Source of the DNA: RGIG2560 sp964418385
GTDB lineage: Bacteria > Patescibacteriota > Microgenomatia > UBA1400 > PJMF01
Assembly: GCA_964418385.1 (NCBI GenBank)
Contig: CAYQLH010000004.1
Coordinates: 1-31,892, forward strand
Reading direction: 5' to 3'
DNA length: 31,892 bases
This document shows positions 8,701 through 15,325 of this stretch, in pieces. The position numbers were made by a program, and so were the translations under genes. The first letter of the stretch is position 1, and every line of letters starts with the position of its first letter. The notes beneath the pieces were generated by a model. That model saw nothing but the letters and a program-made list of their open reading frames with translations, was not told the DNA's origin and did not search any database.

Positions 8701-9162
8701 GCCTGCCAAAATCAAACGATTGACCAAGCTGCCAATACACGCTGTGGTAACAATCAAACCTTCGTGATGGGCAAAAAGCATGGCGTCATCAATCCGCGGT
8801 TTGTACGAAAAACCTTCAAAATTGGCTTTTGAGACAAGTTGTAACAAATTACGATAACCTTGATTGTCACGCGCCAAAACCAACAAGTGATACTGATCGG
8901 TGCCGGCGCGAGTTTGCTTTTCGTGGCAATCGCGTGCAGCTTGATATAACTCGCAGCCCACGATGGGCTTCACTTTACTTTCTTGGTGATCGATGGTATT
9001 AAAAAATTTCACCACTGCGTACATGTTGCCGTGATCAGTGACCGCCACTGCTCGTTGCCCCAGGGCATCAACTTTTTTAATTAAAGGATCCAAACGACAC
9101 AAACCATCCAAAAGCGAATATTCGGTGTGGACATGCAAATGCACAAATTCAGGCTTCGACAT
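5704..9162 (-). CDS. dnaE: DNA polymerase III subunit alpha
   Basis: 1152 residues, typical for DnaE1. The N-terminal PHP domain keeps the full set of metal ligands known from Mycobacterium DnaE1: H10, H12, D19, H44, E71, H92, C142, D210 and H212 by my count. The palm carries PDIDMDFAD with the catalytic aspartates, followed by the tau/beta-binding and helix-hairpin-helix regions and a C-terminal OB fold. It is the replicative polymerase; an intact PHP site suggests built-in 3'-5' proofreading. It has its own extended -10 promoter (TACAAT) ending 7 nt before the ATG, so the message is probably leaderless. Its stop overlaps the ftsI stop, leaving no room for a terminator between them. Confidence 0.97.
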   Translation of the reverse strand: MSKPEFVHLHVHTEYSLLDGLCRLDPLIKKVDALGQRAVAVTDHGNMYAVVKFFNTIDHQESKVKPIVGCELYQAARDCHEKQTRAGTDQYHLLVLARDNQGYRNLLQLVSKANFEGFSYKPRIDDAMLFAHHEGLIVTTACIGSLVNRLILAGKTEEALARVKKYKEVFGSDFYLELQHHDGLPGQDECNRQLIEWSRQLDIGLVATNDVHYLEADDALAQDAISAVSSRRLMSDTKRFTMYDSPTYYLRSSEEMAELFAGYPEALANTVKIADQCHVEIERGHLHFPNYPVPEGETQKSYFRKLTLEGLKKKYQTEQLPPEVLERANYEMDVICQKGYANYFLITQDFVNWAKTHGIAVGPGRGSAAGSLVGYGLNITTINPLVHDLPFERFLNPQRPTPPDIDMDFADEKRGQVFEYVANKYGADRVAHVITFGKMEPRVAVRDMGRVLGMPFEEPDKIAKLIPNEPGKHITIDQAIEQVPELAEYAKQPKYQQLFSLVRKVEGIVRQSGVHAAAVIVADKSLTEYMAIQRDSKTGKTITQLDMYVVDVNVADDAIGLLKFDFLGLRNLSTIAKTLDLIKEHKKIEINFEQIPLDDEETFKLLQSGNTMGVFQLESAGMRRVCKTLLPSTFSDITALLALYRPGPMDLIPTFIEGKQHPEKIKYLHPDLEPILGPTYGVLVYQEQVLSIANKLAGYSLGEADILRRAIGKKKKYLLDENRKRFLDQAVAKGYARADMEQVWAYIEKFASYGFNKSHAAGYAMITYETAYLKAHYPVEYMAALMSIESASTSMNRDEKITIGVENCKRMKINILPPDINKSGRDYEIEEDPQSLQGLAIRYGFTGIKGIGMAAIDHIMQVRERVGGFKSFTHFLQETEKAKVNKKTLEALIKVGCFTKFANRATLLENLEDIRGSVIVDKVDGQDDLFSGVQEINISDNFPVTQEYPQAELLSFEKELLGFYLTAHPLAAALDAVRKRANKALGDVDLKTDQGNTYTFGGLISQFRQVTTKKGEPMGFGTLQDGTGTSEFVVFPKTFAAFKEFFAPDSVVSMRAKVEDKDGDVSLIVDQVGRPSNNVLRETEMELAHKIFIPRSTPRENLVKIGDMLKAAPGTEPVVVAISGPAGIENKLLPYTVTWSSELETKVKALTA

Positions 9163-9169
9163 AACTCAC

Positions 9170-9178
9170 ATTGTACCA
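9170..9178 (-). promoter_or_regulatory. Extended -10 promoter of dnaE (leaderless)
   Basis: On the minus strand TGG-TACAAT (9178 to 9170) is followed by 7 nt and the dnaE ATG. There is no Shine-Dalgarno and no good -35 hexamer. Confidence 0.65.
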
Positions 9179-9266
9179 CACTTTAATTTAAAACCAGTTG
9201 CAGTTTTCAAAAACTCCCGCGATCTTGTGTTCCCAAAGCACAAAATGACCTTCATTTGTTCAACGT

Positions 9267-9323
9267 TTGTTTTTGTTTGTTCACGTTTTCGCCTGGATTT
9301 GTTAAACAAATGTTTAACAAACG
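9267..9323 (+). repeat. Dispersed intergenic repeat, copy 1 (57 bp)
   Basis: A T-rich 17-bp arm (9267-9283), a variable 6-bp block, the 7-bp core CGCCTGG, and a 24-bp near-perfect palindrome made of TTTGTTAAACA and TGTTTAACAAA separated by two bases. The same order of blocks occurs in inverse orientation at 17319-17376. This copy lies between the kinase gene and dnaE. No coding potential is seen. Confidence 0.8.
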
Positions 9324-9333
9324 CTTACAAATC

Positions 9334-9732
9334 TTACATTTGTGCCGGTAGCAATTGCCACAGTTTGGGCAAAAAAATCACCATCCCAGCAATGATCGCT
9401 CCCAGCGTCGCGTACAAAACTGCCCCCGCTGCCAAGTCACGTGGCAATTTGGTCGCTTCGTAATCCAGTTCCATGGAGTCGCGCACCACATCGCAAGTCC
9501 GCTCCACGGCTGTATTGAGCAGTTCTAAACTGGGAATTAAAACTAAAAAAAGCAGCAAAATTAACCACTCTAAAGCGTTAATGCGCAACAGCAAAGCCAT
9601 GATACTCGCGGCTAAAGTCGCCATCACGTGAATTTGGAAATTGCGTTCGTGACGCGCAATCCACACAATACCTTGCCACGCATGACCAAAACTTTTTATT
9701 AATGTTTGCTGAGGTTTGACGTTTTTTACCAT
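9334..9732 (-). CDS. Diacylglycerol kinase family protein (probable undecaprenol kinase)
   Basis: 132 residues counted from the ATG at 9732, the usual size of the small integral-membrane kinases (DgkA/UdpK). It has a soluble basic N-terminus, three hydrophobic helices, and the family signature LELLNTAVERTCDVV followed by KLPRDLAAGAVL, which carries the catalytic Glu and nucleotide/metal-binding residues. In Gram-positive-like bacteria such proteins phosphorylate undecaprenol and so feed cell-wall lipid carrier recycling, which would suit the wall-synthesis genes nearby. The frame remains open upstream into the N-gap, but the TATAAT ending 6 nt before this ATG shows that the short start is correct. 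Confidence 0.9.
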   Translation of the reverse strand: MVKNVKPQQTLIKSFGHAWQGIVWIARHERNFQIHVMATLAASIMALLLRINALEWLILLLFLVLIPSLELLNTAVERTCDVVRDSMELDYEATKLPRDLAAGAVLYATLGAIIAGMVIFLPKLWQLLPAQM

Positions 9733-9738
9733 AATTTC

Positions 9739-9747
9739 ATTATAGCA
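9739..9747 (-). promoter_or_regulatory. Extended -10 promoter of the kinase gene (leaderless)
   Basis: On the minus strand TGC-TATAAT (9747 to 9739), then 6 nt to the ATG at 9732. The upstream side reaches the N-gap after 15 bp. Confidence 0.75.
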
Positions 9748-9762
9748 CGAAAAAACGACCAT

Positions 9763-9772
9763 NNNNNNNNNN
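9763..9772. other. Assembly gap (10 N)
   Basis: Ten undetermined bases; the true length is probably unknown. The sequence to its right (9773-9812) is much richer in G and C than its surroundings. Confidence 0.95.
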
Positions 9773-9823
9773 CGCCTCACGGTCAGCCCCTGGGCGGCGC
9801 TGGCCGGCGTTGTTGCAAAGTGA
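9773..9823 (+). other. GC-rich fragment after the gap, possible 3' end of an unseen gene
   Basis: Directly after the gap one frame reads 16 codons (RLTVSPWAALAGVVAK) to a TGA at 9821-9823. A 7-bp inverted pair (GCCTCAC / GTGAGGC) also brackets 9774-9828, so a structured RNA end is an alternative. Followed by a hairpin-plus-T-run terminator at 9911-9929, it could be the tail of a gene hidden in the gap. The GC-rich codons are unlike the neighbouring genes, so a misjoin is possible. The rest of 9824-9910 holds nothing recognisable. Confidence 0.25.
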
Positions 9824-9910
9824 GGCAATTTGATAGAGAAATGCGAAAAAATATAGGTACATCGGGCAAATTTGAGTAAAACTAAATGTGAACAACTTTA
9901 ACCGTCTTGC

Positions 9911-9929
9911 ACGCCGAGGCGGCGTTTTT
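9911..9929 (+). terminator. Intrinsic terminator
   Basis: A 5-bp GC-rich stem (ACGCC / GGCGT) with a 5-nt loop is followed by a run of five T. On the plus strand it would end a transcript coming from the gap region, where no complete gene is visible. Confidence 0.6.
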
Positions 9930-9950
9930 GCACTCGCTAAAATTCGCGCC

Positions 9951-9979
9951 TTGACGTTAATGCAGTTTTTAGGTAAATT
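9951..9979 (+). promoter_or_regulatory. Promoter of the unknown gene at 9987 (leaderless)
   Basis: TTGACG (9951-9956), a 17-bp spacer and TAAATT (9974-9979), then 7 nt to the ATG at 9987. The geometry matches the other leaderless promoters here and selects this start over in-frame upstream starts. Confidence 0.65.
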
Positions 9980-9986
9980 TAAGACC

Positions 9987-10694
9987 ATGAAAAAAACGCC
10001 TAACTCAAAAGTAACCAGCGTCAGCGCAACTGAACTCAACCGTACCCTCACTTGTCAAGAGCAACTTGATTTCGCCAGTGCTCAGTACAAGAAACTGGCT
10101 GATGCGGGCGCGGTGGCAATTGAAGATGGAATTTTTGATCTGGCGATCGTCATGGGTTTTTACGGTGCCATGCCTGCCGCCGCTTGTTCTGGTAGTGAGT
10201 GTGCCGATGATGACCCCCAAGAAGTTGTTTTCCCGTGGGTGCAATTTGAAGCTGCTCGCACCAATAAAAAAGCTCGTCGCCAGTTAGAACAAGCCCTTTT
10301 TGACATTGAAGCCAGCGAAGCCACCGTTTCGCCGAGTGAATACGATCAAATGTGCCGCGATTATCGCAAAGTTTGGCATCAAGCGCGTGACCCCAATCTT
10401 AAAGTTTGTCATGATTTGTTGCGTTTGCTGGATGATTTTTATCGTGTCCATCAAGCACCAGCTTACGGCGTCCAGCTCACGGTGCAAGATCTCGATACGG
10501 ATACTTCTATTTTGCAAAATATCGGTCGCGATATTTTTAGTGTGCTTTCGCGTCGCGAGCAATTACGCCTACTCAAACAATGTCAGCAAGAATTACACGA
10601 GTTTGGCTGCTTTTTGCAAGAAAAATTCCTTGCCGGAGACAGTGGCCGCGTGCGTCCCAGCAAATACGTCACCAATCAAAAATTCGAATTGTAA
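9987..10694 (+). CDS. Hypothetical soluble protein
   Basis: 235 residues from the ATG chosen by its promoter; an upstream in-frame ATG at 9888 would run through the terminator hairpin and is rejected. It has no signal peptide or membrane segment. The composition is mainly helical, with Cys residues scattered (CSGSECADDD near residue 65) and charged helices in the second half. I do not recognise a family. It stands alone: a terminator precedes it and the next gene has its own promoter. Confidence 0.75.
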   Translation: MKKTPNSKVTSVSATELNRTLTCQEQLDFASAQYKKLADAGAVAIEDGIFDLAIVMGFYGAMPAAACSGSECADDDPQEVVFPWVQFEAARTNKKARRQLEQALFDIEASEATVSPSEYDQMCRDYRKVWHQARDPNLKVCHDLLRLLDDFYRVHQAPAYGVQLTVQDLDTDTSILQNIGRDIFSVLSRREQLRLLKQCQQELHEFGCFLQEKFLAGDSGRVRPSKYVTNQKFEL

Positions 10695-10701
10695 AGCGCC
10701 A

Positions 10702-10717
10702 AATTGCGTGTGCAATT
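10702..10717. repeat. Inverted repeat upstream of the Cys-rich gene promoter
   Basis: AATTGC-GTGT-GCAATT, a perfect 6-bp inverted repeat ending 11 bp before the TG of the extended -10. It has no T-run after it, so it is more like an operator than a terminator. It may be chance. Confidence 0.35.
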
Positions 10718-10728
10718 GACAAAAAACC

Positions 10729-10737
10729 TGTTATAAT
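10729..10737 (+). promoter_or_regulatory. Extended -10 promoter of the Cys-rich/DUF4190-like gene
   Basis: TGT-TATAAT at 10729-10737. The TTGACA at 10716-10721 is only 10 bp away and cannot serve as the -35. The predicted leader of about 24 nt contains a clear Shine-Dalgarno (AGAAGGG, 10754-10760), 7 nt before the ATG at 10768. Confidence 0.7.
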
Positions 10738-10767
10738 ATAGCACCAAGTTAGAAGAAGGGTTGTTAT

Positions 10768-10917
10768 ATGACAAATTCAACACGTCCAGATTTTCGTGAA
10801 CATATTAAATCAGAAGAAAGCGATTGCAAATGCGTTTGTGCTTGTGACTGCGGTTGCGCTTGTGAACATTGTCATTGCTGTCAGCAGCAGCCTCACAAAG
10901 GGTATTATCGCCGCTAG
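10768..10917 (+). CDS. Small Cys-rich protein, or N-terminal part of a Cys-rich/DUF4190-like protein interrupted by TAG
   Basis: 49 codons, beginning after a good Shine-Dalgarno (AGAAGGG) and ending in TAG at 10915-10917. Residues 20-38 carry ten Cys in an alternating CxCxCxC pattern (CKCVCACDCGCACEHCHCC), which looks like a metal-binding or lipid-anchoring tail. The same frame then continues without another stop for at least 170 codons into a DUF4190-like membrane domain. The gene is therefore either a genuine 49-residue metallothionein-like protein, the first half of a readthrough product, or a longer gene broken by one nonsense change or base error. I favour one original gene, because the next codons (PSAVAIVFAIL) form the natural start of the first membrane helix and no ribosome binding site precedes any later start. 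Confidence 0.65.
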   Translation: MTNSTRPDFREHIKSEESDCKCVCACDCGCACEHCHCCQQQPHKGYYRR

Positions 10918-11429
10918 CCCTCAGCGGTAGCGATCGTATTTGCTATTTTGGCAATTTACTTTTTGTGGCTACCAGTGGTGAATCTCATCATGGCAGTTTT
11001 GGCGCTGGCTTTTGGCATTGCGGGGGCGCGCACTCAAGATAAAGTGGCTGGTGTGACGGCAATTGTGATTGGTAGTCTCAATATTTTCTTGTCTATCATC
11101 TACTCGCTTTTTATTTACATTTTGCTGTGGTTTTGCACCACCACTGTTGACGTCGATTTTGAAGCGATGCAAGAGCCACTGGAAACTTTTGGCGTGCAAA
11201 GCGTTATTGTTCCCCATTTGACCGAAGGTCAGTCTTGGTATGACACGGCTTCTGAAGACACACCCGCTTGCGATTGTCGGCACAAACGTGTCTCTCACGC
11301 GCATCGTCACTTTGACGCTGAGTCAGAAAGTGACTCTACCTCTTGCACCCACGTGGGCGCCGACGGCGATCAAACGCCACAGGTGTCCGGTTGCGTGTAT
11401 GCTACTGAACCACCAGTGTCTAGCACCGC
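10918..11429 (+). pseudogene. DUF4190-like membrane domain in frame after the TAG (3' end lost in gap)
   Basis: The continuation of the 10768 frame encodes two hydrophobic segments resembling DUF4190 (about 10921-11020 and 11045-11125, with VLALAFGIAGARTQDKVAGV between them). A polar tail follows that is again rich in Cys and His (CDCRHKRVSHAHRH) and runs into the 100-N gap. Proteins joining a low-complexity or metal-binding N-terminus to DUF4190 are common in bacteria, which argues for a single gene. A TTG at 10948 could start translation, but it lacks a Shine-Dalgarno and would cut into the first helix. Labelled pseudogene only because of the in-frame TAG; readthrough remains possible. Confidence 0.5.
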
Positions 11430-11529
11430 NNNNNNNNNNNNNNNNNNNNNNNNNNNNNNNNNNNNNNNNNNNNNNNNNNNNNNNNNNNNNNNNNNNNNNN
11501 NNNNNNNNNNNNNNNNNNNNNNNNNNNNN
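11430..11529. other. Assembly gap (100 N)
   Basis: One hundred N, the conventional size for a gap of unknown length. Both flanking genes lose their 3' ends in it. The acyl-CoA synthetase lacks roughly its last 50-100 residues, so the real gap is probably longer than 100 bases. Confidence 0.95.
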
Positions 11530-13471
11530 GTCGGCGCCAGGGTACCAAAAAGTGCGAGAGTTCACGCATAACTTGGGTGTAAATGCCACCCCAACCGAAA
11601 GTGATCAAGTGACCAAATCCAGGTGTATTTTCGTGATAAACATCAGCCGCGCCATTTCTTTTAGCGCCAATAAAAAATTCCAATCGGCTATCAGTAATCA
11701 TTTCTTGAATCAAAATACCAGGTGCTTCTTCAGACGAAGTTTGATCAGTTTGTGGTTGGAGTTGTTGCTGTAAACGCGAGATTGCCTTTTGCAAACTCGA
11801 CTCGTCGCCAATATCAGTAATGACTGCGCCGGTTTCGGTTTTATGTGCCAAGGTTTGATTGGAAGCTTTCGCTACCACCGGATAAAGCTCTCGAGCAAAC
11901 TCAATCGCTTGTTGCCTGCTACTTACCAACTTTTGTGCTGGAGTTTCAATTCCGACCTCGTCTAAAAGTATTTGCGTGAGATGATCGTCCAAAATTTGGA
12001 TCTTTTCTGGTTGACTCGCCATTAAAGCGTCAACCAAAGCATGATATTTGCCATCCTTGCATTGATTTGCCAATCGGTAATCATGAGCCGCGATTGAATC
12101 GTGATACTCGCGTTGTATTTTGGCTCGCTGGCAAAATGCGCGCGCGACCGATACAGCATCATCAATTTCGTCATAAACAAGATGTCCACGTTCACGCAAA
12201 AAGTCGCGGCCAGCATTGACGCTCTCATCACCGATAAAGACACTTAAAATCAATCTCTCTGGATGATGAGTCGCCAAAGTATCAATTATCTGGGCAATTG
12301 CTAAAGTTTGAGTGACATATTGCGGCGTCACCAAAACGATTATAGCTGCTTTTTCATCCGCAACTAAAGCAGCTTTGATTGCTTGCTGGAAACGCTCTGG
12401 TGTGGCGTCGCCCAAAACATCAACGGGATTACTTGTTGACGCTGCTGCCGGCAAAGACATTTTAATAATTGTTTGTGCTGTCTCGTCGAGCGATGTGAGT
12501 TGAATGCCAGTACTTGCGAGCGCATCGGTAGCAACAATACCCGCGCCACCAGCATTGGTAATAATAAGCGCGCGGCGCTGCAATTTTGAAAAATTATTTT
12601 TTTGGTCACCAAAAGCTTGCAAGAGTACAAAAAATTCGCGAAAACTGTGAGCTTCAATAATTCCTGCCTGGTTAAATGCGGCCACTACGACATCGCGCTC
12701 GCTAGTCATACTCCCGGTGTGCGATAGTGCTGCTGTTGCCGCTGCCTCTGTTTTACCAGAGTGGAAAATAATTACCGGTTTGTTTGTGTGCTCCCGCACA
12801 AATTTGACTAAATCGTGGCCACGTTTAATATCTTCCAAATAACAAGCAATGACCGCCACTTCTTCGCATTTAAAAAAATATTCAATCATGTCCAACTCGT
12901 CCACACCAGCTTTATTACCGAGACTGCAAAAATGTGAAAAACCCAAATTGTAGTGTTTAGCCATATCGAGTACCGAGCAACACAAGGCTCCTGATTGCGA
13001 AACGAAGGCAATTTTCCCAGGAGTAGCTGTTTTTTGCATCCAAGAATTATTTAAATGACTCGCTGGATGCAGGACACCAATGACATTGGGTCCCACTAAA
13101 GCGATATCGTGCTCGCGACAAAGTGCAGCAATTTCATCTTGTACTTGTTGCTGACCGCTTTCACCGAAACCTGCAGAAATAATGATAATCGAGCGTACTT
13201 TTTTGGCTACGCATTGCTTCACAGCTGTCCAAACAAACTCAGCAGGGATGCAAATTGTAACTTGATCGACTTCCCCCGGTACACTTGCCAAATCCGGATA
13301 AGCGGGCAAACCTGCAATTTCCGTTGCCTTGGGATTGATAGGATAAATCGGTTCAGTAAAACCACCATCACGCAAATTGCGGACAATAACTTGACCAATT
13401 TTGCTTGGATCAGTAGAAGCACCGATGACAGCTACTGATCGGGGTTGAAAAATTGACTCGACATTTGACAT
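11530..13471 (-). CDS. Acyl-CoA synthetase (ADP/NDP-forming), alpha-beta fusion, 3' partial
   Basis: About 647 residues are visible. An N-terminal CoA-binding Rossmann domain (SVAVIGASTDPSKIGQVIVRNL near residue 11) is followed by two succinyl-CoA-synthetase-like domains. Next comes the phosphohistidine loop ALSHTGSMTSERDVV and a C-terminal ATP-grasp domain (GILIQEMI, then FGHLITFGWGGIYTQV), broken by the gap. Such enzymes convert acetyl-CoA or another acyl-CoA, ADP and phosphate to the acid, CoA and ATP. This is substrate-level ATP formation in fermentative bacteria and archaea, and fits a small fermentative cell. The start at 13471 is set by a TATAAT ending 6 nt upstream; an in-frame ATG 21 bp earlier would lie in the promoter. 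Confidence 0.9.
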
Positions 13472-13477
13472 AATGAT

Positions 13478-13552
13478 ATTATACCACGGCAAAGATCATT
13501 TTCAGTTCAAGTCGCTATCTGATTTGCCAAAAAAGTTCATCTGTGATATAAT
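13478..13552. promoter_or_regulatory. Divergent leaderless promoters: acyl-CoA synthetase (-) and DUF5652/isp operon (+)
   Basis: Minus strand: TGG-TATAAT (13486 to 13478), 6 nt before the ATG at 13471. Plus strand: TGA-TATAAT (13544-13552), 6 nt before the ATG at 13559. The AAAGGA between the plus -10 and the ATG resembles a Shine-Dalgarno but directly touches the ATG, so a leaderless message is more likely. Confidence 0.75.
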
Positions 13553-13558
13553 AAAGGA

Positions 13559-13909
13559 ATGTTAGAAGACTTTATGATCGCTTCAAACGGAGCCAATTTG
13601 ATGGCAACTGGCAGCGCCACTCTGACAGCTACGAGCGCAGCGACGCTCAACGCATCTGTGACCACCAGACAAATTATCTTTCTTGTAGCCTTGATTTGGG
13701 AGCTAGTTTGGAAAATGTTGGCTTTGTGGCGTGCGGCGCGCAAAAACGACAAATTTTGGTTTGTGGTTATTTTTGTAGTGAACAGTCTTGGTTTGCTCGA
13801 AATTGCTTATTATTTTTATCTTTCTCGCATCGATTGGTCACACGTGAAGAGCAAACTTAAGCTGGACGTAATCGCCAAACGCTGTCGTCAATTTTTCTCG
13901 CGTGATTGA
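13559..13909 (+). CDS. DUF5652-like small membrane protein
   Basis: 116 residues. After a low-complexity Ala/Thr/Ser-rich N-terminus (about 10-38) there are two hydrophobic helices. The segment WELVWKMLALWRAARKNDKFW, followed by FVVNSLGLLEIAYYFYL, matches the pattern of DUF5652 as I know it from Patescibacteria. The function is unknown. It opens the transcription unit that continues with ispH, with 35 bp between its stop and the ispH ATG. Confidence 0.65.
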   Translation: MLEDFMIASNGANLMATGSATLTATSAATLNASVTTRQIIFLVALIWELVWKMLALWRAARKNDKFWFVVIFVVNSLGLLEIAYYFYLSRIDWSHVKSKLKLDVIAKRCRQFFSRD

Positions 13910-13944
13910 GAGGTAAAATCACGACTAAAAAACGAGAAGTATTT

Positions 13945-14817
13945 ATGCAAGTGAAACGGGCACGAGTGAGCGGTTTTTGTGGAGATAACGGAAAGTTTGG
14001 AGTTTCCGGCGCTATTCGTTTGGCACAAGAAACGGCACTCGCGGATCCAGGACGCGTGTACATCGTGGGCGATTTAGTGCACAATCACCACGTCACGGCG
14101 TGGCTGGAAAAATCATACGGTTTGCATTTTGTCAGCAAGCTTGACGACGTCCCCGACACAGCCACGGTCGTGATCAAAGCCCATGGCGCGCCGCCAGATT
14201 TTATGGCAGCAGCCGCACAAAAAAATTTACATTTAATCGATGCCACTTGCCCGATGGTGAAAGCGGCACAACTGCTAGTACGCCAGTATGTCGCTGCTGG
14301 CAAAAAAATTATTTATGTCGCCTCCAAAAAAGATCACGACGAAGCTATTTCCGTTTCTCGCCAGGTTTTAAGCGGTGTTAAAGTTGTCACTTTAAACGAA
14401 CTTCAGGATTTAGAAATCAAAAAGCCGCAAGAGACTGTTGTCTTAACACAAACCACACTTTCTGTTTTGGAAACCCGTGCTCAATTTGCCGCTTTGCAAA
14501 AAAAGTATCCCACGCTCACGATCAGACCGCACCTGTGTACTGCCACCACTCAGCGTCAAGAAGCGGTATTAGAACTGGCAGAACAAGTTGATTTGCTGAT
14601 TGTAGTGGGTGCACCACACTCGAGCAATTCCATGCGTTTGCTTGAAGTCGCCGCCAGCACTGGTCGCCCCGCATACGCCGTCAACGATGTCAGCGAGCTG
14701 CAGCGCTCTTGGTTTGATCAAAGCATCTATACTGTGGGTGTGATCGCTGGTGCGAGCACGCCCGCGTGGATCACTGACGAAGTGGTGACCACCATTCAAG
14801 GATATCACCATGACTAA
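13945..14817 (+). CDS. ispH: 4-hydroxy-3-methylbut-2-enyl diphosphate reductase (IspH)
   Basis: 290 residues from the ATG at 13945; an earlier in-frame ATG at 13906 overlaps the previous gene and adds residues absent from the family. The three [4Fe-4S] cysteines are present: C12 (GFCGDN), C102 (DATCPMV) and C198 (HLCTATTQRQ). APHSSNSMRLLEVA corresponds to the conserved SSNT-R-L substrate-binding stretch. It performs the last MEP step, giving IPP and DMAPP. It overlaps ispF by 8 bp. The first Cys motif is unusual (CGDNGKFGV instead of CAGVxRA), marking a divergent subfamily. Confidence 0.9.
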   Translation: MQVKRARVSGFCGDNGKFGVSGAIRLAQETALADPGRVYIVGDLVHNHHVTAWLEKSYGLHFVSKLDDVPDTATVVIKAHGAPPDFMAAAAQKNLHLIDATCPMVKAAQLLVRQYVAAGKKIIYVASKKDHDEAISVSRQVLSGVKVVTLNELQDLEIKKPQETVVLTQTTLSVLETRAQFAALQKKYPTLTIRPHLCTATTQRQEAVLELAEQVDLLIVVGAPHSSNSMRLLEVAASTGRPAYAVNDVSELQRSWFDQSIYTVGVIAGASTPAWITDEVVTTIQGYHHD

Positions 14818-15319
14818 AAACATTGTTCCACCGCTATTTTTAATTGGTCTTGGTCAGGATTCACACGTTTTAGTTGCGACCAAAAAACCAGACGTGCATC
14901 TCCATCTGGCGGGTTTGGCTTTTGCTTGCGGTTTGCGCTTGCAAGCTCGCTCCGACGGCGATGTCATTTTGCATGCGCTTTATAACGCCCTTTCGACTGC
15001 TATCGGTGGCGGCTCGCTCGGACCTGTGGGTGATCAGTATGTCGCCCATGGCGAAATAGATTCACGTCTTTTTTTACAACATGTTCTCAAGCGAGTCCAT
15101 GCTCGTGGTTATCGAGTCAGTAATGTGGCTATTAGCATTGAAGCCGCTCGTCCCAAACTTGAAAAATATTTCCCCATGATGAAAAATTCTCTTGCCGAGC
15201 TTTTGGACGTGGCGCCATCAGCAGTTGGTCTGGCGGTCACCAGTGGCGAGGGTTTGACTGCTTGCGGTCGCGGCGAAGGCATCAGCGTCATTGCTACAGT
15301 TTTATTAATTCACAATTAA
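14810..15319 (+). CDS. ispF: 2-C-methyl-D-erythritol 2,4-cyclodiphosphate synthase (IspF)
   Basis: 169 residues. The metal site is visible as GQDSH near the N-terminus (Asp-x-His) plus the His of SDGDVILHAL. The C-terminal TSGEGLTACGRGEGISVIA matches the family's cytidine/phosphate-binding end. The enzyme makes the cyclic diphosphate from CDP-ME 2-phosphate. The usual DALLGA...GDIG region is replaced by NALSTAIGGGSLGPVGD, so an acidic residue of the classical active-site loop is missing or displaced. An AAGGA Shine-Dalgarno 7 nt upstream lies inside the ispH 3' end. Confidence 0.88.
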   Translation: MTKNIVPPLFLIGLGQDSHVLVATKKPDVHLHLAGLAFACGLRLQARSDGDVILHALYNALSTAIGGGSLGPVGDQYVAHGEIDSRLFLQHVLKRVHARGYRVSNVAISIEAARPKLEKYFPMMKNSLAELLDVAPSAVGLAVTSGEGLTACGRGEGISVIATVLLIHN

Positions 15320-15325
15320 ATTCTC

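Noticed and set aside
10716..10737. TTGACA followed by TATAAT as a -35/-10 promoter
   Set aside because: The spacer is only 10 bp, too short for sigma-70 polymerase. The extended -10 TGT explains the promoter without it.
10768..10917. Genome-wide reassignment of TAG to an amino acid
   Set aside because: dnaE, pth and the 17404 gene end in TAG at family-appropriate positions, so the in-frame TAG is a local event.
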